Shown piece by piece: positions 16,602 through 24,669 of a DNA stretch of 64,000 bases (its first letter is position 1; every line of letters begins with the position of its first letter). The stretch is from assembly GCF_026239675.1 (NCBI RefSeq), contig NZ_JAPIVQ010000002.1:620001-684000 (forward strand), given 5' to 3'. Origin of the DNA: Pedobacter sp. PLR (GTDB lineage Bacteria; Bacteroidota; Bacteroidia; Sphingobacteriales; Sphingobacteriaceae). Both the position numbers and the translations under genes were made by a program. Under the pieces are notes generated by a model that worked only from the letters and a program-made list of their open reading frames with translations, did no database searches and was not told where the DNA came from.

Positions 16602-17645
16602 GGAGTGGTCCAGATTAACACGGAGTACGTTTGAATCGGCAATGCCAATCTGTTTAAATAAGTGCTCCCAGCGTTCCTCCTGCTGCCCGGTACTTTCTTC
16701 ATTACCCATTACCCAAATGGTATTCATTTTTTTTAGATATTCTTTATTGAAAGGTCCGTATTCCGGATTATCCAGTAATTCATAGAACAAGGGCGCCCGA
16801 AGGATGTCTTTTTTGATAAGTCCGCCGGGATTAATGTCATCTATGATCAACAGCGAAGAGTCGTGCCATGCCCATGATCCCGGAGAAATGGCTACCCTTT
16901 CTGCTCTCTCAAAAAACATAGACAATAATTTTGTGGCGGTTACATAACTGCATCGGTTGTTCTTAATCGATAATTCTGTGGCAATGGCTACAGAGAGCGA
17001 GGTTTTACCGCTTCCTTTAGATCCGAATAATAACAGGTGTTTTCCGCTTTGTGGGGTTTTTACGAAATCTGTAATCACCGCTTTGTGATCTTCCCCGATC
17101 TTGAATTTCCATTGGCTTAAACGCAGCTGGAAAGGATATCCTGCATTTTGAAGGTGCATTTTTGTGGAATACCAGTAGTATGAGGGGTAAATAGCCATCA
17201 CACAAAGCATCAGAAAAGTCACCATTGCAGGTAGGCTATACGCACAAAGTAAGCTGCAGGCAAATGCACCAAGTCCAAAAAAGCATAAATCGGTCAGGGT
17301 ATCAAAAGTGATATTCCCCCATTCCGGGTGAAAGATATAGCCCTGTTGCTGAAGGTTCTTTTTTTTTGCGTTGACATTAAAAAGCAGCGGGCCAAGGAAG
17401 TTGTACAGTTCAAATAGAATCCAGCATCCCCAGATGATGACAGGTGCCCATATTTCAGGTCTGGATAGTTCCGTTCGGGAGCTGAGAAAGGTGTAAAGTA
17501 TAAAGGTTGGAATAAAGCCGAGGGAAAAATGTCCAAACTGATTGGCCATCCATGAGTAGGTGAGGGTCACTCCACGGTAAGCATCTTTCCCAATCAGGTC
17601 ATTTTTTAACTGTTGAAATATGTCTTTTCGGGTAATAAATCTCAT
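16593..17645 (-). CDS. Membrane-anchored P-loop ATPase, DnaC/IstB-like C-terminal domain
   Basis: 350 residues. The N-terminal half has about four hydrophobic segments (about 41-57, 66-84, 118-135 and 138-155). The C-terminal half (about 180-350) is a P-loop NTPase: Walker A GSKGSGKT at 208-215, VTATKLLSMF at 235-244, which resembles the YxTAxxL region of DnaC/IstB-like AAA+ proteins, Walker B LLIIDD at 265-270, and WVMGNEES at 311-318 as a sensor-1-like strand. I know no named family with this build. It could move or remodel a partner at the inner membrane. A strong promoter lies just upstream and the gene stands alone, converging on the PAS-LuxR gene. Confidence 0.75.
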   Translation of the reverse strand: MRFITRKDIFQQLKNDLIGKDAYRGVTLTYSWMANQFGHFSLGFIPTFILYTFLSSRTELSRPEIWAPVIIWGCWILFELYNFLGPLLFNVNAKKKNLQQQGYIFHPEWGNITFDTLTDLCFFGLGAFACSLLCAYSLPAMVTFLMLCVMAIYPSYYWYSTKMHLQNAGYPFQLRLSQWKFKIGEDHKAVITDFVKTPQSGKHLLLFGSKGSGKTSLSVAIATELSIKNNRCSYVTATKLLSMFFERAERVAISPGSWAWHDSSLLIIDDINPGGLIKKDILRAPLFYELLDNPEYGPFNKEYLKKMNTIWVMGNEESTGQQEERWEHLFKQIGIADSNVLRVNLDHSLR

Positions 17646-17670
17646 GATTGCGCTTAATTTTTAGTTTTTT

Positions 17671-17700
17671 CAAAACTAAATTAAAAAAAATATAAACAAA
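17671..17700 (-). promoter_or_regulatory. Promoter of the membrane ATPase gene
   Basis: Read on the minus strand: TTTG (17700-17697), 18 bases, TAGTTTTG (17678-17671). This is a full match to the Bacteroidota consensus. Transcription would start near 17665, about 20 bases before the ATG. Confidence 0.68.
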
Positions 17701-17842
17701 ATGTGGCGCTATTGCTTTCCTTAAAAATGAAGGGGTACGGTTAATGAACTAAATACCGTTTCGTTCTATCAGGAGGCGAATTTTCAACTGTGGTTGCTGT
17801 AGTTTTTATTCCTTATAATTGCTCAAATTCAAACAATAAGAT

Positions 17843-19015
17843 ATGTTAGAAACGATGGATAGTTCTGTAGGATACAACTTTAGTATTTCAGAAAATCAGG
17901 AGATGATCAGGAAGATGGTAAAGGATTTTGCTGAAAAAAATATTCGTCCTCACGTAATGGAATGGGATGAAGCGCAACACTTTCCGGTTGAGGTTTTTAA
18001 AAAACTCGGCGGATTGGGATTGATGGGCGTGCTGGTTCCGGAAATTTATGGAGGTTCTGGTTTTGGCTATCAGGAATATGTTGATGTGATTGTGGAAGTA
18101 GCGAAGGTTTGCGGCTCTATCGGCTTATCTGTAGCAGCACACAATTCTTTATGTACAGGACATATTTTAGCTTTTGGTACAGAAGAACAAAAACATAGAT
18201 GGTTGCCTAAGCTGGCGACTGCAGAATGGATTGGTGCCTGGGGTCTTACAGAAGCGAATACCGGTTCTGATGCTTTGGGTATGATGACTACTGCAAGATT
18301 AGAAGGTGACGAGTATGTGATCAATGGGGCTAAAAACTGGATCACCCACGGTAAAAGTGGTGATGTGGCAGTAGTGATGGTTCGTACTGGTGATAAAGGG
18401 GATTCAAAAGGGATTTCGGCAATCGTTGTAGAACGTGGTACGCCAGGCTTCTCTGCTGGTAAAAAGGAGAATAAACTGGGTATGCGTGCCTCGGAAACGA
18501 CGGAGATGATTTTCGACAACTGTCGTGTGCCTAAAGAAAACCTGTTGGGCAAGGTAGGCGAAGGATTTAAGCAGGCCATGAAGGTGTTGGACGGTGGCAG
18601 GATTTCTATTGCCGCCTTATCTTTGGGAATTGCCAAAGGCGCATATGAAGCCGCTGTAGCTTATGCAAAAGAACGTCATCAGTTTGGACAACCGATCGCC
18701 AGCTTTCAGGGCATTAGCTTTAAACTGGCAGATATGGCCACAGAGATTGAGGCTGCAGAGTTATTGATCAGACAGGCTGCTGATTTAAAGAACCGTGGAT
18801 TACCGATGACCAAGGAATCGGCCATGGCCAAATATTTTGCTTCTGAAGTATCGGTCCGTTGTGCCACAGAGTCTGTACAGATTTTCGGCGGATACGGATA
18901 TACGAAAGATTTTCCGGTAGAGAAGTTTTACAGGGATAGTAAATTGTGTACGATTGGGGAGGGGACTTCCGAAATACAAAAAATTGTGATCGCAAGGGAA
19001 ATTTTAAAAGATTAA
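17843..19015 (+). CDS. Acyl-CoA dehydrogenase
   Basis: FAD-dependent enzyme that introduces the alpha-beta double bond in acyl-CoA, in fatty acid or branched-chain amino acid breakdown. The 390 residues fit the family. Visible signatures are WGLTEANTGSDALGMMTTA (FAD/substrate region), the middle domain NWITHGKSGDVAVVMVRT, RHQFGQPIASFQGI, and the C-terminal FGGYGYTKDFPVEKFYRD followed by IGEGTSEIQKIVIAREIL, where the Glu of GEGTSE is the expected catalytic base in short-chain members. Electrons would pass to ETF, not encoded here. It stands alone, closed by a strong terminator. Confidence 0.95.
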   Translation: MLETMDSSVGYNFSISENQEMIRKMVKDFAEKNIRPHVMEWDEAQHFPVEVFKKLGGLGLMGVLVPEIYGGSGFGYQEYVDVIVEVAKVCGSIGLSVAAHNSLCTGHILAFGTEEQKHRWLPKLATAEWIGAWGLTEANTGSDALGMMTTARLEGDEYVINGAKNWITHGKSGDVAVVMVRTGDKGDSKGISAIVVERGTPGFSAGKKENKLGMRASETTEMIFDNCRVPKENLLGKVGEGFKQAMKVLDGGRISIAALSLGIAKGAYEAAVAYAKERHQFGQPIASFQGISFKLADMATEIEAAELLIRQAADLKNRGLPMTKESAMAKYFASEVSVRCATESVQIFGGYGYTKDFPVEKFYRDSKLCTIGEGTSEIQKIVIAREILKD

Positions 19016-19071
19016 ATAGGTATATTACCTATTGTATAAAGCATATTCTAACCAAATATAACCAGAAACGG

Positions 19072-19105
19072 ATACGGCGACTTTAAGGGTCGCCGTATTT
19101 TTTTA
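19072..19105 (+). terminator. Intrinsic terminator after the acyl-CoA dehydrogenase
   Basis: A perfect 10-base stem ATACGGCGAC / GTCGCCGTAT (19072-19081, 19089-19098) with a seven-base loop, then a run of T. It also lies beyond the stop of the converging gene at 19109. Confidence 0.9.
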
Positions 19106-19108
19106 TTT

Positions 19109-19480
19109 TTACTGGATGGAAATGATTTCATAAACCACATAGTTGCTATAGCCTCTCCATGGTAAGGCACCCATATACTCTTTGTAGCGCAATTCAAATA
19201 CTTTCCCGCTGTTCAGCATCATTTTCTCTGCTATTTCAGCATTTTCTACAGAAAACTCAAATTCATTGGATTGAATATTCCCGGTTTGTTTGGACCTTAT
19301 TCCGGTCTGGATCAGTTTACCTTCGTAGGTTTTAAACAGATAACCTTTTTTGACTACATAGTTGAGCTCTCCGGCCTTTACGCCTTCTCCAAGTACAAAG
19401 TAGAAGCGGAAGTAGACAAAGCTGGCCAGGACGAGCAGGACGATCCCGAGAATGATGAAAATCGTTTTTTTTGATTTCAT
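19109..19480 (-). CDS. Single-pass membrane protein of unknown function
   Basis: 123 residues from the ATG at 19480 (MKSKKTIFIILG); a start at 19546 would add an unlikely leader before the membrane helix. Residues 6-27 are the helix. The rest lies outside the cytoplasm and contains KKGYLFKTYEGKLIQTG, a motif I know from small Bacteroidota proteins that carry no solid functional name. A CAAAATTA (19510-19517), read as TAATTTTG on the minus strand, could be the -7 element. Confidence 0.8.
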   Translation of the reverse strand: MKSKKTIFIILGIVLLVLASFVYFRFYFVLGEGVKAGELNYVVKKGYLFKTYEGKLIQTGIRSKQTGNIQSNEFEFSVENAEIAEKMMLNSGKVFELRYKEYMGALPWRGYSNYVVYEIISIQ

Positions 19481-19553
19481 AGGTTTTTGAGTAAGTGTTA
19501 AAACATAGACAAAATTACTTGGGCATTGTTTTAAATAAAAATACACTTATTGT

Positions 19554-19583
19554 TTTGATTACCAAAACAAAGCTCTATCTTTG
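19554..19583 (+). promoter_or_regulatory. Promoter of rpsU
   Basis: TTTG (19554-19557), 18 bases, TATCTTTG (19576-19583): a full match to the Bacteroidota consensus. It gives a leader of about 30 bases that contains the G-rich ribosome binding site. Confidence 0.75.
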
Positions 19584-19601
19584 CAATCCTAAAAACAACG
19601 A

Positions 19602-19608
19602 GAGGGGG
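19602..19608 (+). promoter_or_regulatory. G-rich Shine-Dalgarno of rpsU
   Basis: GAGGGGG ends 11 bases before the rpsU ATG and contains the GAGG core able to pair with the CCUCC of 16S rRNA. Most genes in this window have no such sequence. In Flavobacterium, rpsU is known to carry a Shine-Dalgarno and to be translated by ribosomes lacking bS21. Confidence 0.6.
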
Positions 19609-19619
19609 TATATTACGTT

Positions 19620-19814
19620 ATGATTATCATTAATATTAAAGACGGCGAATCACTAGATAAAGCCTTGAAACGTTTCAAAAAGAAATTTGAAAAAACAGGT
19701 GTGTTAAGAGAATTGCGTAGCCGCCAAGCTTATGAGAAAAAATCTGTAGCTCGTCGTACGTTAGTTAAACATGCTATTTACAAGCAGAACATGCAACTTG
19801 AAGGAACTGTATAG
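19620..19814 (+). CDS. rpsU: 30S ribosomal protein bS21
   Basis: Small-subunit protein of 64 residues with the family's core ALKRFKKKFEKTGVLRELRSRQAYEKKSVARR. In Bacteroidota ribosomes bS21, with bS18 and bS6, covers the anti-Shine-Dalgarno of 16S rRNA, which explains why these bacteria start translation without it. The gene has its own promoter and a terminator, so it is a single-gene unit. Its own G-rich ribosome binding site suggests feedback: scarce bS21 uncovers the anti-Shine-Dalgarno and favours rpsU. Confidence 0.97.
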   Translation: MIIINIKDGESLDKALKRFKKKFEKTGVLRELRSRQAYEKKSVARRTLVKHAIYKQNMQLEGTV

Positions 19815-19839
19815 TTTCTAAAAAGTTTCTATGATATTA

Positions 19840-19876
19840 AAGCGCTATTGGTGAACCCGGTAGCGCTTTTTTATTT
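19840..19876 (+). terminator. Intrinsic terminator after rpsU
   Basis: Stem AAAGCGCTA / TAGCGCTTT (19840-19848, 19862-19870) with a 13-base loop, followed by TTTTATTTTT. Confidence 0.85.
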
Positions 19877-19946
19877 TTAATCTGAAATTTCTGGCTGTTT
19901 CCCGAAGGATCTTTTGTATATTCACTTATCGTGTTTTACAAATAGT

Positions 19947-20837
19947 ATGCCTATGGTTATTGCGCAATTCCTCCTTTATCTCCAGCACGAGAAACGTTAT
20001 TCTCCACATACCCTGAAGTCTTATCAAACGGACTTGCTGCAATTTAGTGATTACCTGCAGCAGACCTTTGAGCTGCCGGTGATGGAAGCTGGTCATCCCC
20101 AGGTTAGAAGTTATATGGTTGCCTTAATGGAAGAGGAGGTTTCTGAGCGTTCTATAGGTAGGAAGCTCTCTACGCTTCGCAGCTTCTATAAATATCTGTT
20201 GCGTGAAGGTTTGATCAGCGTGAGTCCGATGACGCTGGTCAGGGCGCCAAAAATCCCCCAAAGACTTCCTGTATTTATAGAAGACCAGAAACTGGATATT
20301 TTACTGGACTCGGGCGAATTCTTCAATGATACTTTTCCTTCTGTTCGTGATAAACTGGTGATTGAAACTTTGTTTGGAACCGGTATGCGTTTGGCAGAAT
20401 TACTTTCGCTCAGCGCGGAAAGCATTGATTTTTATGGCGCTACGATCCGTGTGACGGGAAAAAGAAATAAGGAAAGAATTATTCCCGTCAGTAAACTCCT
20501 TACTGATCAGCTGAAAGCTTACCTTGATATAAAAACATTACAAAATTTTCATAACAAAATGGGTCCCTTAATCGTTACAGATAAAGGAACACCAGCTTAT
20601 CCTAAACTAATTTATAGGATTGTGACCAGTTATTTGACATATATATCCACACAGGATAAAAAAAGCCCCCATGTGTTGCGTCATTCTTATGCGACGAGCC
20701 TTTTAAACAGGGGGGCAGATTTGAATGCAATTAAAGAGTTATTAGGTCATGCCAGCCTTGCGGCTACACAGGTATATACGCATAACTCAATAGAGAGATT
20801 AAAATCAATATATAAACAAGCCCATCCAAAGGCATAA
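19947..20837 (+). CDS. xerC: Tyrosine recombinase XerC/XerD
   Basis: Site-specific recombinase that resolves chromosome dimers at dif. 296 residues from the ATG at 19947. The N-terminal SAM-like domain covers about 1-95 (HEKRYSPHTLKSYQTDL). The catalytic set is present: Arg148 (GTGMRLAEL), His242 and Arg245 (HVLRHSYATSLL), His268 (LLGHASL) and nucleophile Tyr277. The length and lack of extra domains point to the housekeeping Xer proteins, not to an integrase of a mobile element. Which of XerC and XerD it is cannot be settled from one sequence. hpf follows after 14 bases. Confidence 0.92.
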   Translation: MPMVIAQFLLYLQHEKRYSPHTLKSYQTDLLQFSDYLQQTFELPVMEAGHPQVRSYMVALMEEEVSERSIGRKLSTLRSFYKYLLREGLISVSPMTLVRAPKIPQRLPVFIEDQKLDILLDSGEFFNDTFPSVRDKLVIETLFGTGMRLAELLSLSAESIDFYGATIRVTGKRNKERIIPVSKLLTDQLKAYLDIKTLQNFHNKMGPLIVTDKGTPAYPKLIYRIVTSYLTYISTQDKKSPHVLRHSYATSLLNRGADLNAIKELLGHASLAATQVYTHNSIERLKSIYKQAHPKA

Positions 20838-20846
20838 AAAAGGAGG
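20838..20846 (+). promoter_or_regulatory. Canonical Shine-Dalgarno of hpf
   Basis: AAAAGGAGG fills the 14-base gap between xerC and hpf, and GGAGG ends five bases before the ATG. It can pair fully with the 16S anti-Shine-Dalgarno. It is the best Shine-Dalgarno I find before any gene in the window. Confidence 0.85.
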
Positions 20847-20851
20847 AAACA

Positions 20852-21199
20852 ATGAAAATTACAGTTCAATCGATCCATTTCAATGCAGACCAGAAATTGT
20901 TGGAGTTTATTCAAAAGAAAACAGATAAGTTAGACCAGTACTTCGACCAGATAATTAGTGGGGAGGTTTATTTGAAATTAGAAAATGTAGAGGATGAAGC
21001 AAACAAAATAAGTGAGATCAAACTGATCGTTCCCGGCGTAACGATGTTCGCAAAGGAACAATGTAAAACTTTTGAGGAGGCCACAGATTTAGCAATTGAG
21101 TCATTAAGAAAGCAAATCACTAAACACAAAGATAAAACACGAGAAAAATTAAGTGAACATAAAGCAATTTTAAATGCCAACGAAGTATCTGATTATTAG
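20852..21199 (+). CDS. hpf: Ribosome hibernation promoting factor, short form (HPF/RaiA)
   Basis: Binds the decoding region of idle ribosomes and stores them. The 115 residues have the beta-alpha-beta-beta-beta-alpha fold pattern of the family (MKITVQSIHFNADQKLLEFIQKKTDKL; FEEATDLAIESLRKQITKHKDK). It lacks the C-terminal dimerisation domain of the long form, so it is a short HPF. A very strong Shine-Dalgarno precedes it, which is unusual in this phylum. A terminator follows. Confidence 0.95.
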   Translation: MKITVQSIHFNADQKLLEFIQKKTDKLDQYFDQIISGEVYLKLENVEDEANKISEIKLIVPGVTMFAKEQCKTFEEATDLAIESLRKQITKHKDKTREKLSEHKAILNANEVSDY

Positions 21200-21231
21200 G
21201 CTGATATTTTGAAGGTTTTTAAGAAAAAGGG

Positions 21232-21262
21232 TGGCAGGATCAAGTCCTGCCATTTTTTTTTT
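21232..21262 (+). terminator. Intrinsic terminator after hpf
   Basis: Perfect stem TGGCAGGA / TCCTGCCA (21232-21239, 21245-21252) with a five-base loop and a run of ten T. Confidence 0.93.
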
Positions 21263-21270
21263 AAAATAAT

Positions 21271-21301
21271 TTTGGATCATATTAAAATTGGTGTACATTT
21301 G
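21271..21301 (+). promoter_or_regulatory. Promoter of the tRNA-tuf cluster
   Basis: TTTG (21271-21274), 19 bases, TACATTTG (21294-21301), followed about 100 bases later by the first tRNA. This full match probably drives the four tRNAs and tuf. Confidence 0.75.
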
Positions 21302-21406
21302 CAATCCCAATCAGAGAGGGCGTTTCTCTTAAAAGATTCGGATTAGTTCTGTGAAAGATTAAAATTTGAAAAAATCATTGTGCATACCATTGCAATGATC
21401 ATATTA

Positions 21407-21479
<73 letters not shown>

Positions 21480-21522
21480 CTTTTAACTTCGATACTGCAA
21501 AGTATTGGCAGGTTAAAGGTAG

Positions 21523-21605
21523 GGGGGGATACCAGAGTGGCCAAATGGGACAGACTGTAACTCTGTTGTCGCAAGACTTCGAAGGTTCGAATCCTTCTCC
21601 CCCCA
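21523..21605 (+). tRNA. tRNA-Tyr (GTA)
   Basis: 83-base class II tRNA with a long variable arm. The acceptor arms GGGGGGA and TCCCCCC pair fully. The anticodon stem ACAGA/TCTGT frames loop CTGTAAC with anticodon GTA, and the T arm is GAAGG TTCGAAT CCTTC. Confidence 0.96.
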
Positions 21606-21615
21606 CAATAAAAAA

Positions 21616-21688
21616 GCGAAAGTAGCTCAGTTGGTAGAGCGATAGCCTTCCAAGCTATAGGTCGCGAGTTCGAACCTCGTCTTTCGCT
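21616..21688 (+). tRNA. tRNA-Gly (TCC)
   Basis: 73-base cloverleaf. Acceptor arms GCGAAAG and CTTTCGC pair fully. Anticodon loop CTTCCAA carries TCC between TAGC and GCTA. T loop GTTCGAAC. Confidence 0.96.
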
Positions 21689-21790
21689 CAAAATTGGAAA
21701 AGCTGGAGAATCGGCAAGGAATTGAGTAGTTCAATCCGAATATCAAAATTGAACTACTTAATTTAATTTAGATTGAAGCTGAGATTAAAA

Positions 21791-21862
<72 letters not shown>

Positions 21863-21985
21863 CAAGATAAAAACAAGCTTTGTTGAATCTGTCGTTTATA
21901 GCAGTTGAACAAGGTTTTTTGTGTTGAATTTGTATCAAAACAATTAATTAATAAAAAGTTATAACCTACTAATAAGTATAAAAAC

Positions 21986-23173
21986 ATGGCAAAAGAAAAG
22001 TTTGACCGCAGCAAGCCGCACTTAAACATCGGCACAATCGGTCACGTTGACCACGGTAAAACAACCTTAACAGCAGCTATCACTAAAGTGTTATCTGATG
22101 CTGGTTTATCTGAGGCGCGTTCATTTGATTCTATTGACTCTGCTCCAGAGGAAAAAGAAAGAGGTATCACTATCAATACAGCACACGTTGAGTATTCAAC
22201 AGCTAACCGTCACTATGCACACGTTGACTGTCCAGGTCACGCGGATTATGTAAAGAACATGGTTACTGGTGCTGCACAAATGGATGGAGCTATCATCGTT
22301 GTAGCTGCTACAGATGGTCCAATGCCACAAACTCGTGAGCACATTCTATTGGCTCGTCAGGTTGGTGTTCCTTCATTGGTAGTATTCATGAATAAAGTGG
22401 ATATGGTTGACGATCCTGAATTACTAGAATTAGTAGAGATGGAAGTTCGTGAATTATTATCTTTCTATGAATTCCCTGGTGATGATATCCCTGTAATTCA
22501 AGGTTCAGCTCTTGGTGGCTTGAACGGAGATCCTACTTGGGTTGCTAAAATCATGGAATTAATGGATGCTGTAGATAGCTACATTCCAATCCCTCCACGT
22601 TTAACTGAACTTCCATTCTTAATGCCTGTTGAAGATGTATTCTCGATCACTGGTCGTGGTACTGTTGCAACTGGTCGTATTGAGCGTGGTGTAATCAACT
22701 CTGGTGATCCTGTTGAGATCCTGGGTATGGGTGCTGAAAATCTTAAATCAACTGTAACAGGTGTTGAGATGTTCCGTAAGATCCTTGATTATGGTGAAGC
22801 TGGTGATAACGTAGGTCTATTGTTACGTGGTATTGAGAAAACTGATATCCGTCGTGGTATGGTAATCTGTAAACCAGGTTCAGTAACTCCTCACACAGAT
22901 TTCAAAGCTGAGATCTATGTATTATCAAAAGCAGAAGGTGGACGTCACACTCCATTCTTTAACAAATACCGTCCACAATTCTATTTCCGTACCACAGACG
23001 TTACAGGTGAAATCACCTTAGTTGAAGGAACTGAAATGGTAATGCCAGGTGATAACGTTACTATCAATGTTAAATTGATCAACGCAATCGCAATGGAAAA
23101 AGGTCTACGTTTCGCAATCCGTGAGGGTGGTAGAACAGTAGGTGCTGGTCAGGTAACTGAAATTGTAAAATAA
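21986..23173 (+). CDS. tuf: Elongation factor Tu
   Basis: GTPase that carries aminoacyl-tRNA to the ribosome. 395 residues with G1 GHVDHGKTT (19-27), the effector region [13 protein letters not shown]3 DCPGH, G4 NKVD, and domains 2 and 3 with [14 protein letters not shown] and the C-terminal [15 protein letters not shown]. The position behind four tRNAs and before tRNA-Trp, secE and nusG is the common bacterial arrangement. Codon choice is strongly biased, as expected of a highly expressed gene. Confidence 0.99.
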   Translation: MAKEKFDRSKPHLNIGTIGHVDHGKTTLTAAITKVLSDAGLSEARSFDSIDSAPEEKERGITINTAHVEYSTANRHYAHVDCPGHADYVKNMVTGAAQMDGAIIVVAATDGPMPQTREHILLARQVGVPSLVVFMNKVDMVDDPELLELVEMEVRELLSFYEFPGDDIPVIQGSALGGLNGDPTWVAKIMELMDAVDSYIPIPPRLTELPFLMPVEDVFSITGRGTVATGRIERGVINSGDPVEILGMGAENLKSTVTGVEMFRKILDYGEAGDNVGLLLRGIEKTDIRRGMVICKPGSVTPHTDFKAEIYVLSKAEGGRHTPFFNKYRPQFYFRTTDVTGEITLVEGTEMVMPGDNVTINVKLINAIAMEKGLRFAIREGGRTVGAGQVTEIVK

Positions 23174-23207
23174 TTTAAAGCCAACAGGCATTAAATAACC
23201 AAATAAA

Positions 23208-23244
23208 GCAAAGTATCCGGGCTTTAACCGCCCGGTACTTTGTT
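23208..23244 (+). terminator. Hairpin after tuf, probable attenuator
   Basis: Arms GCAAAGTATCCGGGC (23208-23222) and GCCCGGTACTTTG (23230-23242) pair with one bulged base, then TTTC. The weak T-run suggests partial termination ahead of tRNA-Trp and secE-nusG. Confidence 0.65.
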
Positions 23245-23292
23245 TCTAATAAAGCTGCTAAATCCTGGTTGAAGGGATAAAGCATAATATAC

Positions 23293-23363
23293 ACGGGAAT
23301 AGTTCAACGGTAGAATAGAGGTCTCCAAAACCTTTGATCAGGGTTCGAATCCTTGTTCCCGTG
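23293..23363 (+). tRNA. tRNA-Trp (CCA)
   Basis: 71-base cloverleaf. Acceptor arms ACGGGAA and TTCCCGT pair fully. The loop with anticodon CCA lies between AGGT and ACCT. It ends 13 bases before secE. Confidence 0.95.
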
Positions 23364-23376
23364 CTAATAAAAGATT

Positions 23377-23574
23377 ATGGCTAAAGTAGTTCAATTTATT
23401 AAAGAATCGTATGAAGAAATGACCCAGAAGGTTACTTGGCCTACATGGGGAGAATTGCAAAATTCTGCAGTGCTGGTTCTGGTAGCTTCGTTTATCATTG
23501 CATTAGTCGTTTTTGCAATGGATAAGGGATCTACTTTTGTTTTAGATACTTTTTATAAATCACTTTCTAATTAA
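23377..23574 (+). CDS. secE: Preprotein translocase subunit SecE
   Basis: 65-residue single-helix form of SecE, the essential small subunit of the SecYEG channel. The amphipathic part FIKESYEEMTQKVTWPTWGELQN (residues 7-29) is the conserved cytoplasmic hinge. The membrane helix is about 31-52. It is followed by nusG after nine bases, the standard gene order. Confidence 0.95.
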   Translation: MAKVVQFIKESYEEMTQKVTWPTWGELQNSAVLVLVASFIIALVVFAMDKGSTFVLDTFYKSLSN

Positions 23575-23583
23575 TATAGCTAA

Positions 23584-24126
23584 ATGGACGATCAGTTGAA
23601 ATGGTATGTAGTTAGGGCGGTAAGCGGTAAAGAGAAGAAGGTAAAACAGTATATCGATTCTGAAATTAGCCGTTTAGGTTTTTCTCACCTTGTTCCTCAG
23701 GTATTAATCCCAATGGAGAAATACTATCAAATGAAAGAAGGAAAAAAGATTGCGAAAGAACGTAACTTCTATCCCGGATATGTTTTGATTGAAGCGAATT
23801 TGGACGGAGAGCTGGAGCACATTATTAAGAATGTTAATAGTGTAATTGGTTTTCTGGGAGATAAAGGCGGAAACCCGGTACCTATGCGTCAAGCAGAGGT
23901 TAATCGCATTTTAGGTAAAGTTGATGAGATGAGCCAGCAAGGTGAAACCATGAACGTAACTTACTATGTTGGAGAGAACGTAAAAGTAATGGATGGACCA
24001 TTTAATGGTTTTACCGGCGTGATCGAAGAGGTGAACGAAGAGAAGAAAAAACTGAAAGTAATGGTTAAGATTTTCGGAAGAAAAACTCCACTGGAGCTTA
24101 ACTATATGCAGGTAGAAAAAGAATAG
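23584..24126 (+). CDS. nusG: Transcription antitermination factor NusG
   Basis: Binds the clamp of RNA polymerase and couples it to the ribosome. 180 residues: an NGN domain (about 1-120, [18 protein letters not shown] and [11 protein letters not shown]) and a C-terminal KOW domain (about 128-180, [21 protein letters not shown]). The length is normal, so this is the housekeeping NusG and not a specialised paralogue. Confidence 0.97.
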   Translation: MDDQLKWYVVRAVSGKEKKVKQYIDSEISRLGFSHLVPQVLIPMEKYYQMKEGKKIAKERNFYPGYVLIEANLDGELEHIIKNVNSVIGFLGDKGGNPVPMRQAEVNRILGKVDEMSQQGETMNVTYYVGENVKVMDGPFNGFTGVIEEVNEEKKKLKVMVKIFGRKTPLELNYMQVEKE

Positions 24127-24202
24127 AAATATTATATAAGATCTTAAATGTTACTTGCTTCCAACATTATAACATTGAGTATTAAAATTAACAAAACAGA
24201 AA

Positions 24203-24646
24203 ATGGCAAAAGAAGTCAGTGCACTTGTTAAGTTACAAATCAAGGGTGGAGCTGCAAATCCATCACCACCAGTAGGACCTGCTTTAGGTGCTAAGGGGGT
24301 GAACATTATGGAGTTTTGCAAGCAATTCAATGCTCGTACCCAAGATAAGCCAGGTAAAGTATTACCAGTTGTAATCACTGTTTATGCTGACAAGTCTTTC
24401 GAATTTATCATCAAAACCCCTCCGGTTGCTATCCAGTTAAAGGATGCTACTAAATTAACGAGTGGTTCTGCTGAGCCCAACCGTAAGAAAGTTGGTTCGG
24501 TGACTTGGGATCAGGTTAAGTCAATTGCTGAAGATAAAATGACTGATTTAAATGCTTTCACTATCGAATCGGCAATGAGTATGGTTGCCGGTACAGCACG
24601 CAGTATGGGAATCACCGTTAGCGGTGATGCACCTTGGACAAATTAA
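24203..24646 (+). CDS. rplK: 50S ribosomal protein uL11
   Basis: Part of the GTPase-associated centre. 147 residues with the N-terminal Pro-rich [23 protein letters not shown] and the C-terminal RNA-binding domain. It begins the rplKAJL group, 76 bases after nusG. In this leader AATGTT and AACATT can form a small stem around 24147-24170, whose role is unknown. Confidence 0.98.
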   Translation: MAKEVSALVKLQIKGGAANPSPPVGPALGAKGVNIMEFCKQFNARTQDKPGKVLPVVITVYADKSFEFIIKTPPVAIQLKDATKLTSGSAEPNRKKVGSVTWDQVKSIAEDKMTDLNAFTIESAMSMVAGTARSMGITVSGDAPWTN

Positions 24647-24669
24647 TTAACAAAAAACAGTTTACAACA

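Noticed and set aside
19947..20837. Integrase of a mobile element
   Set aside because: The recombinase is a plain Xer of normal length between housekeeping genes, with no attachment repeats at the nearby tRNAs.
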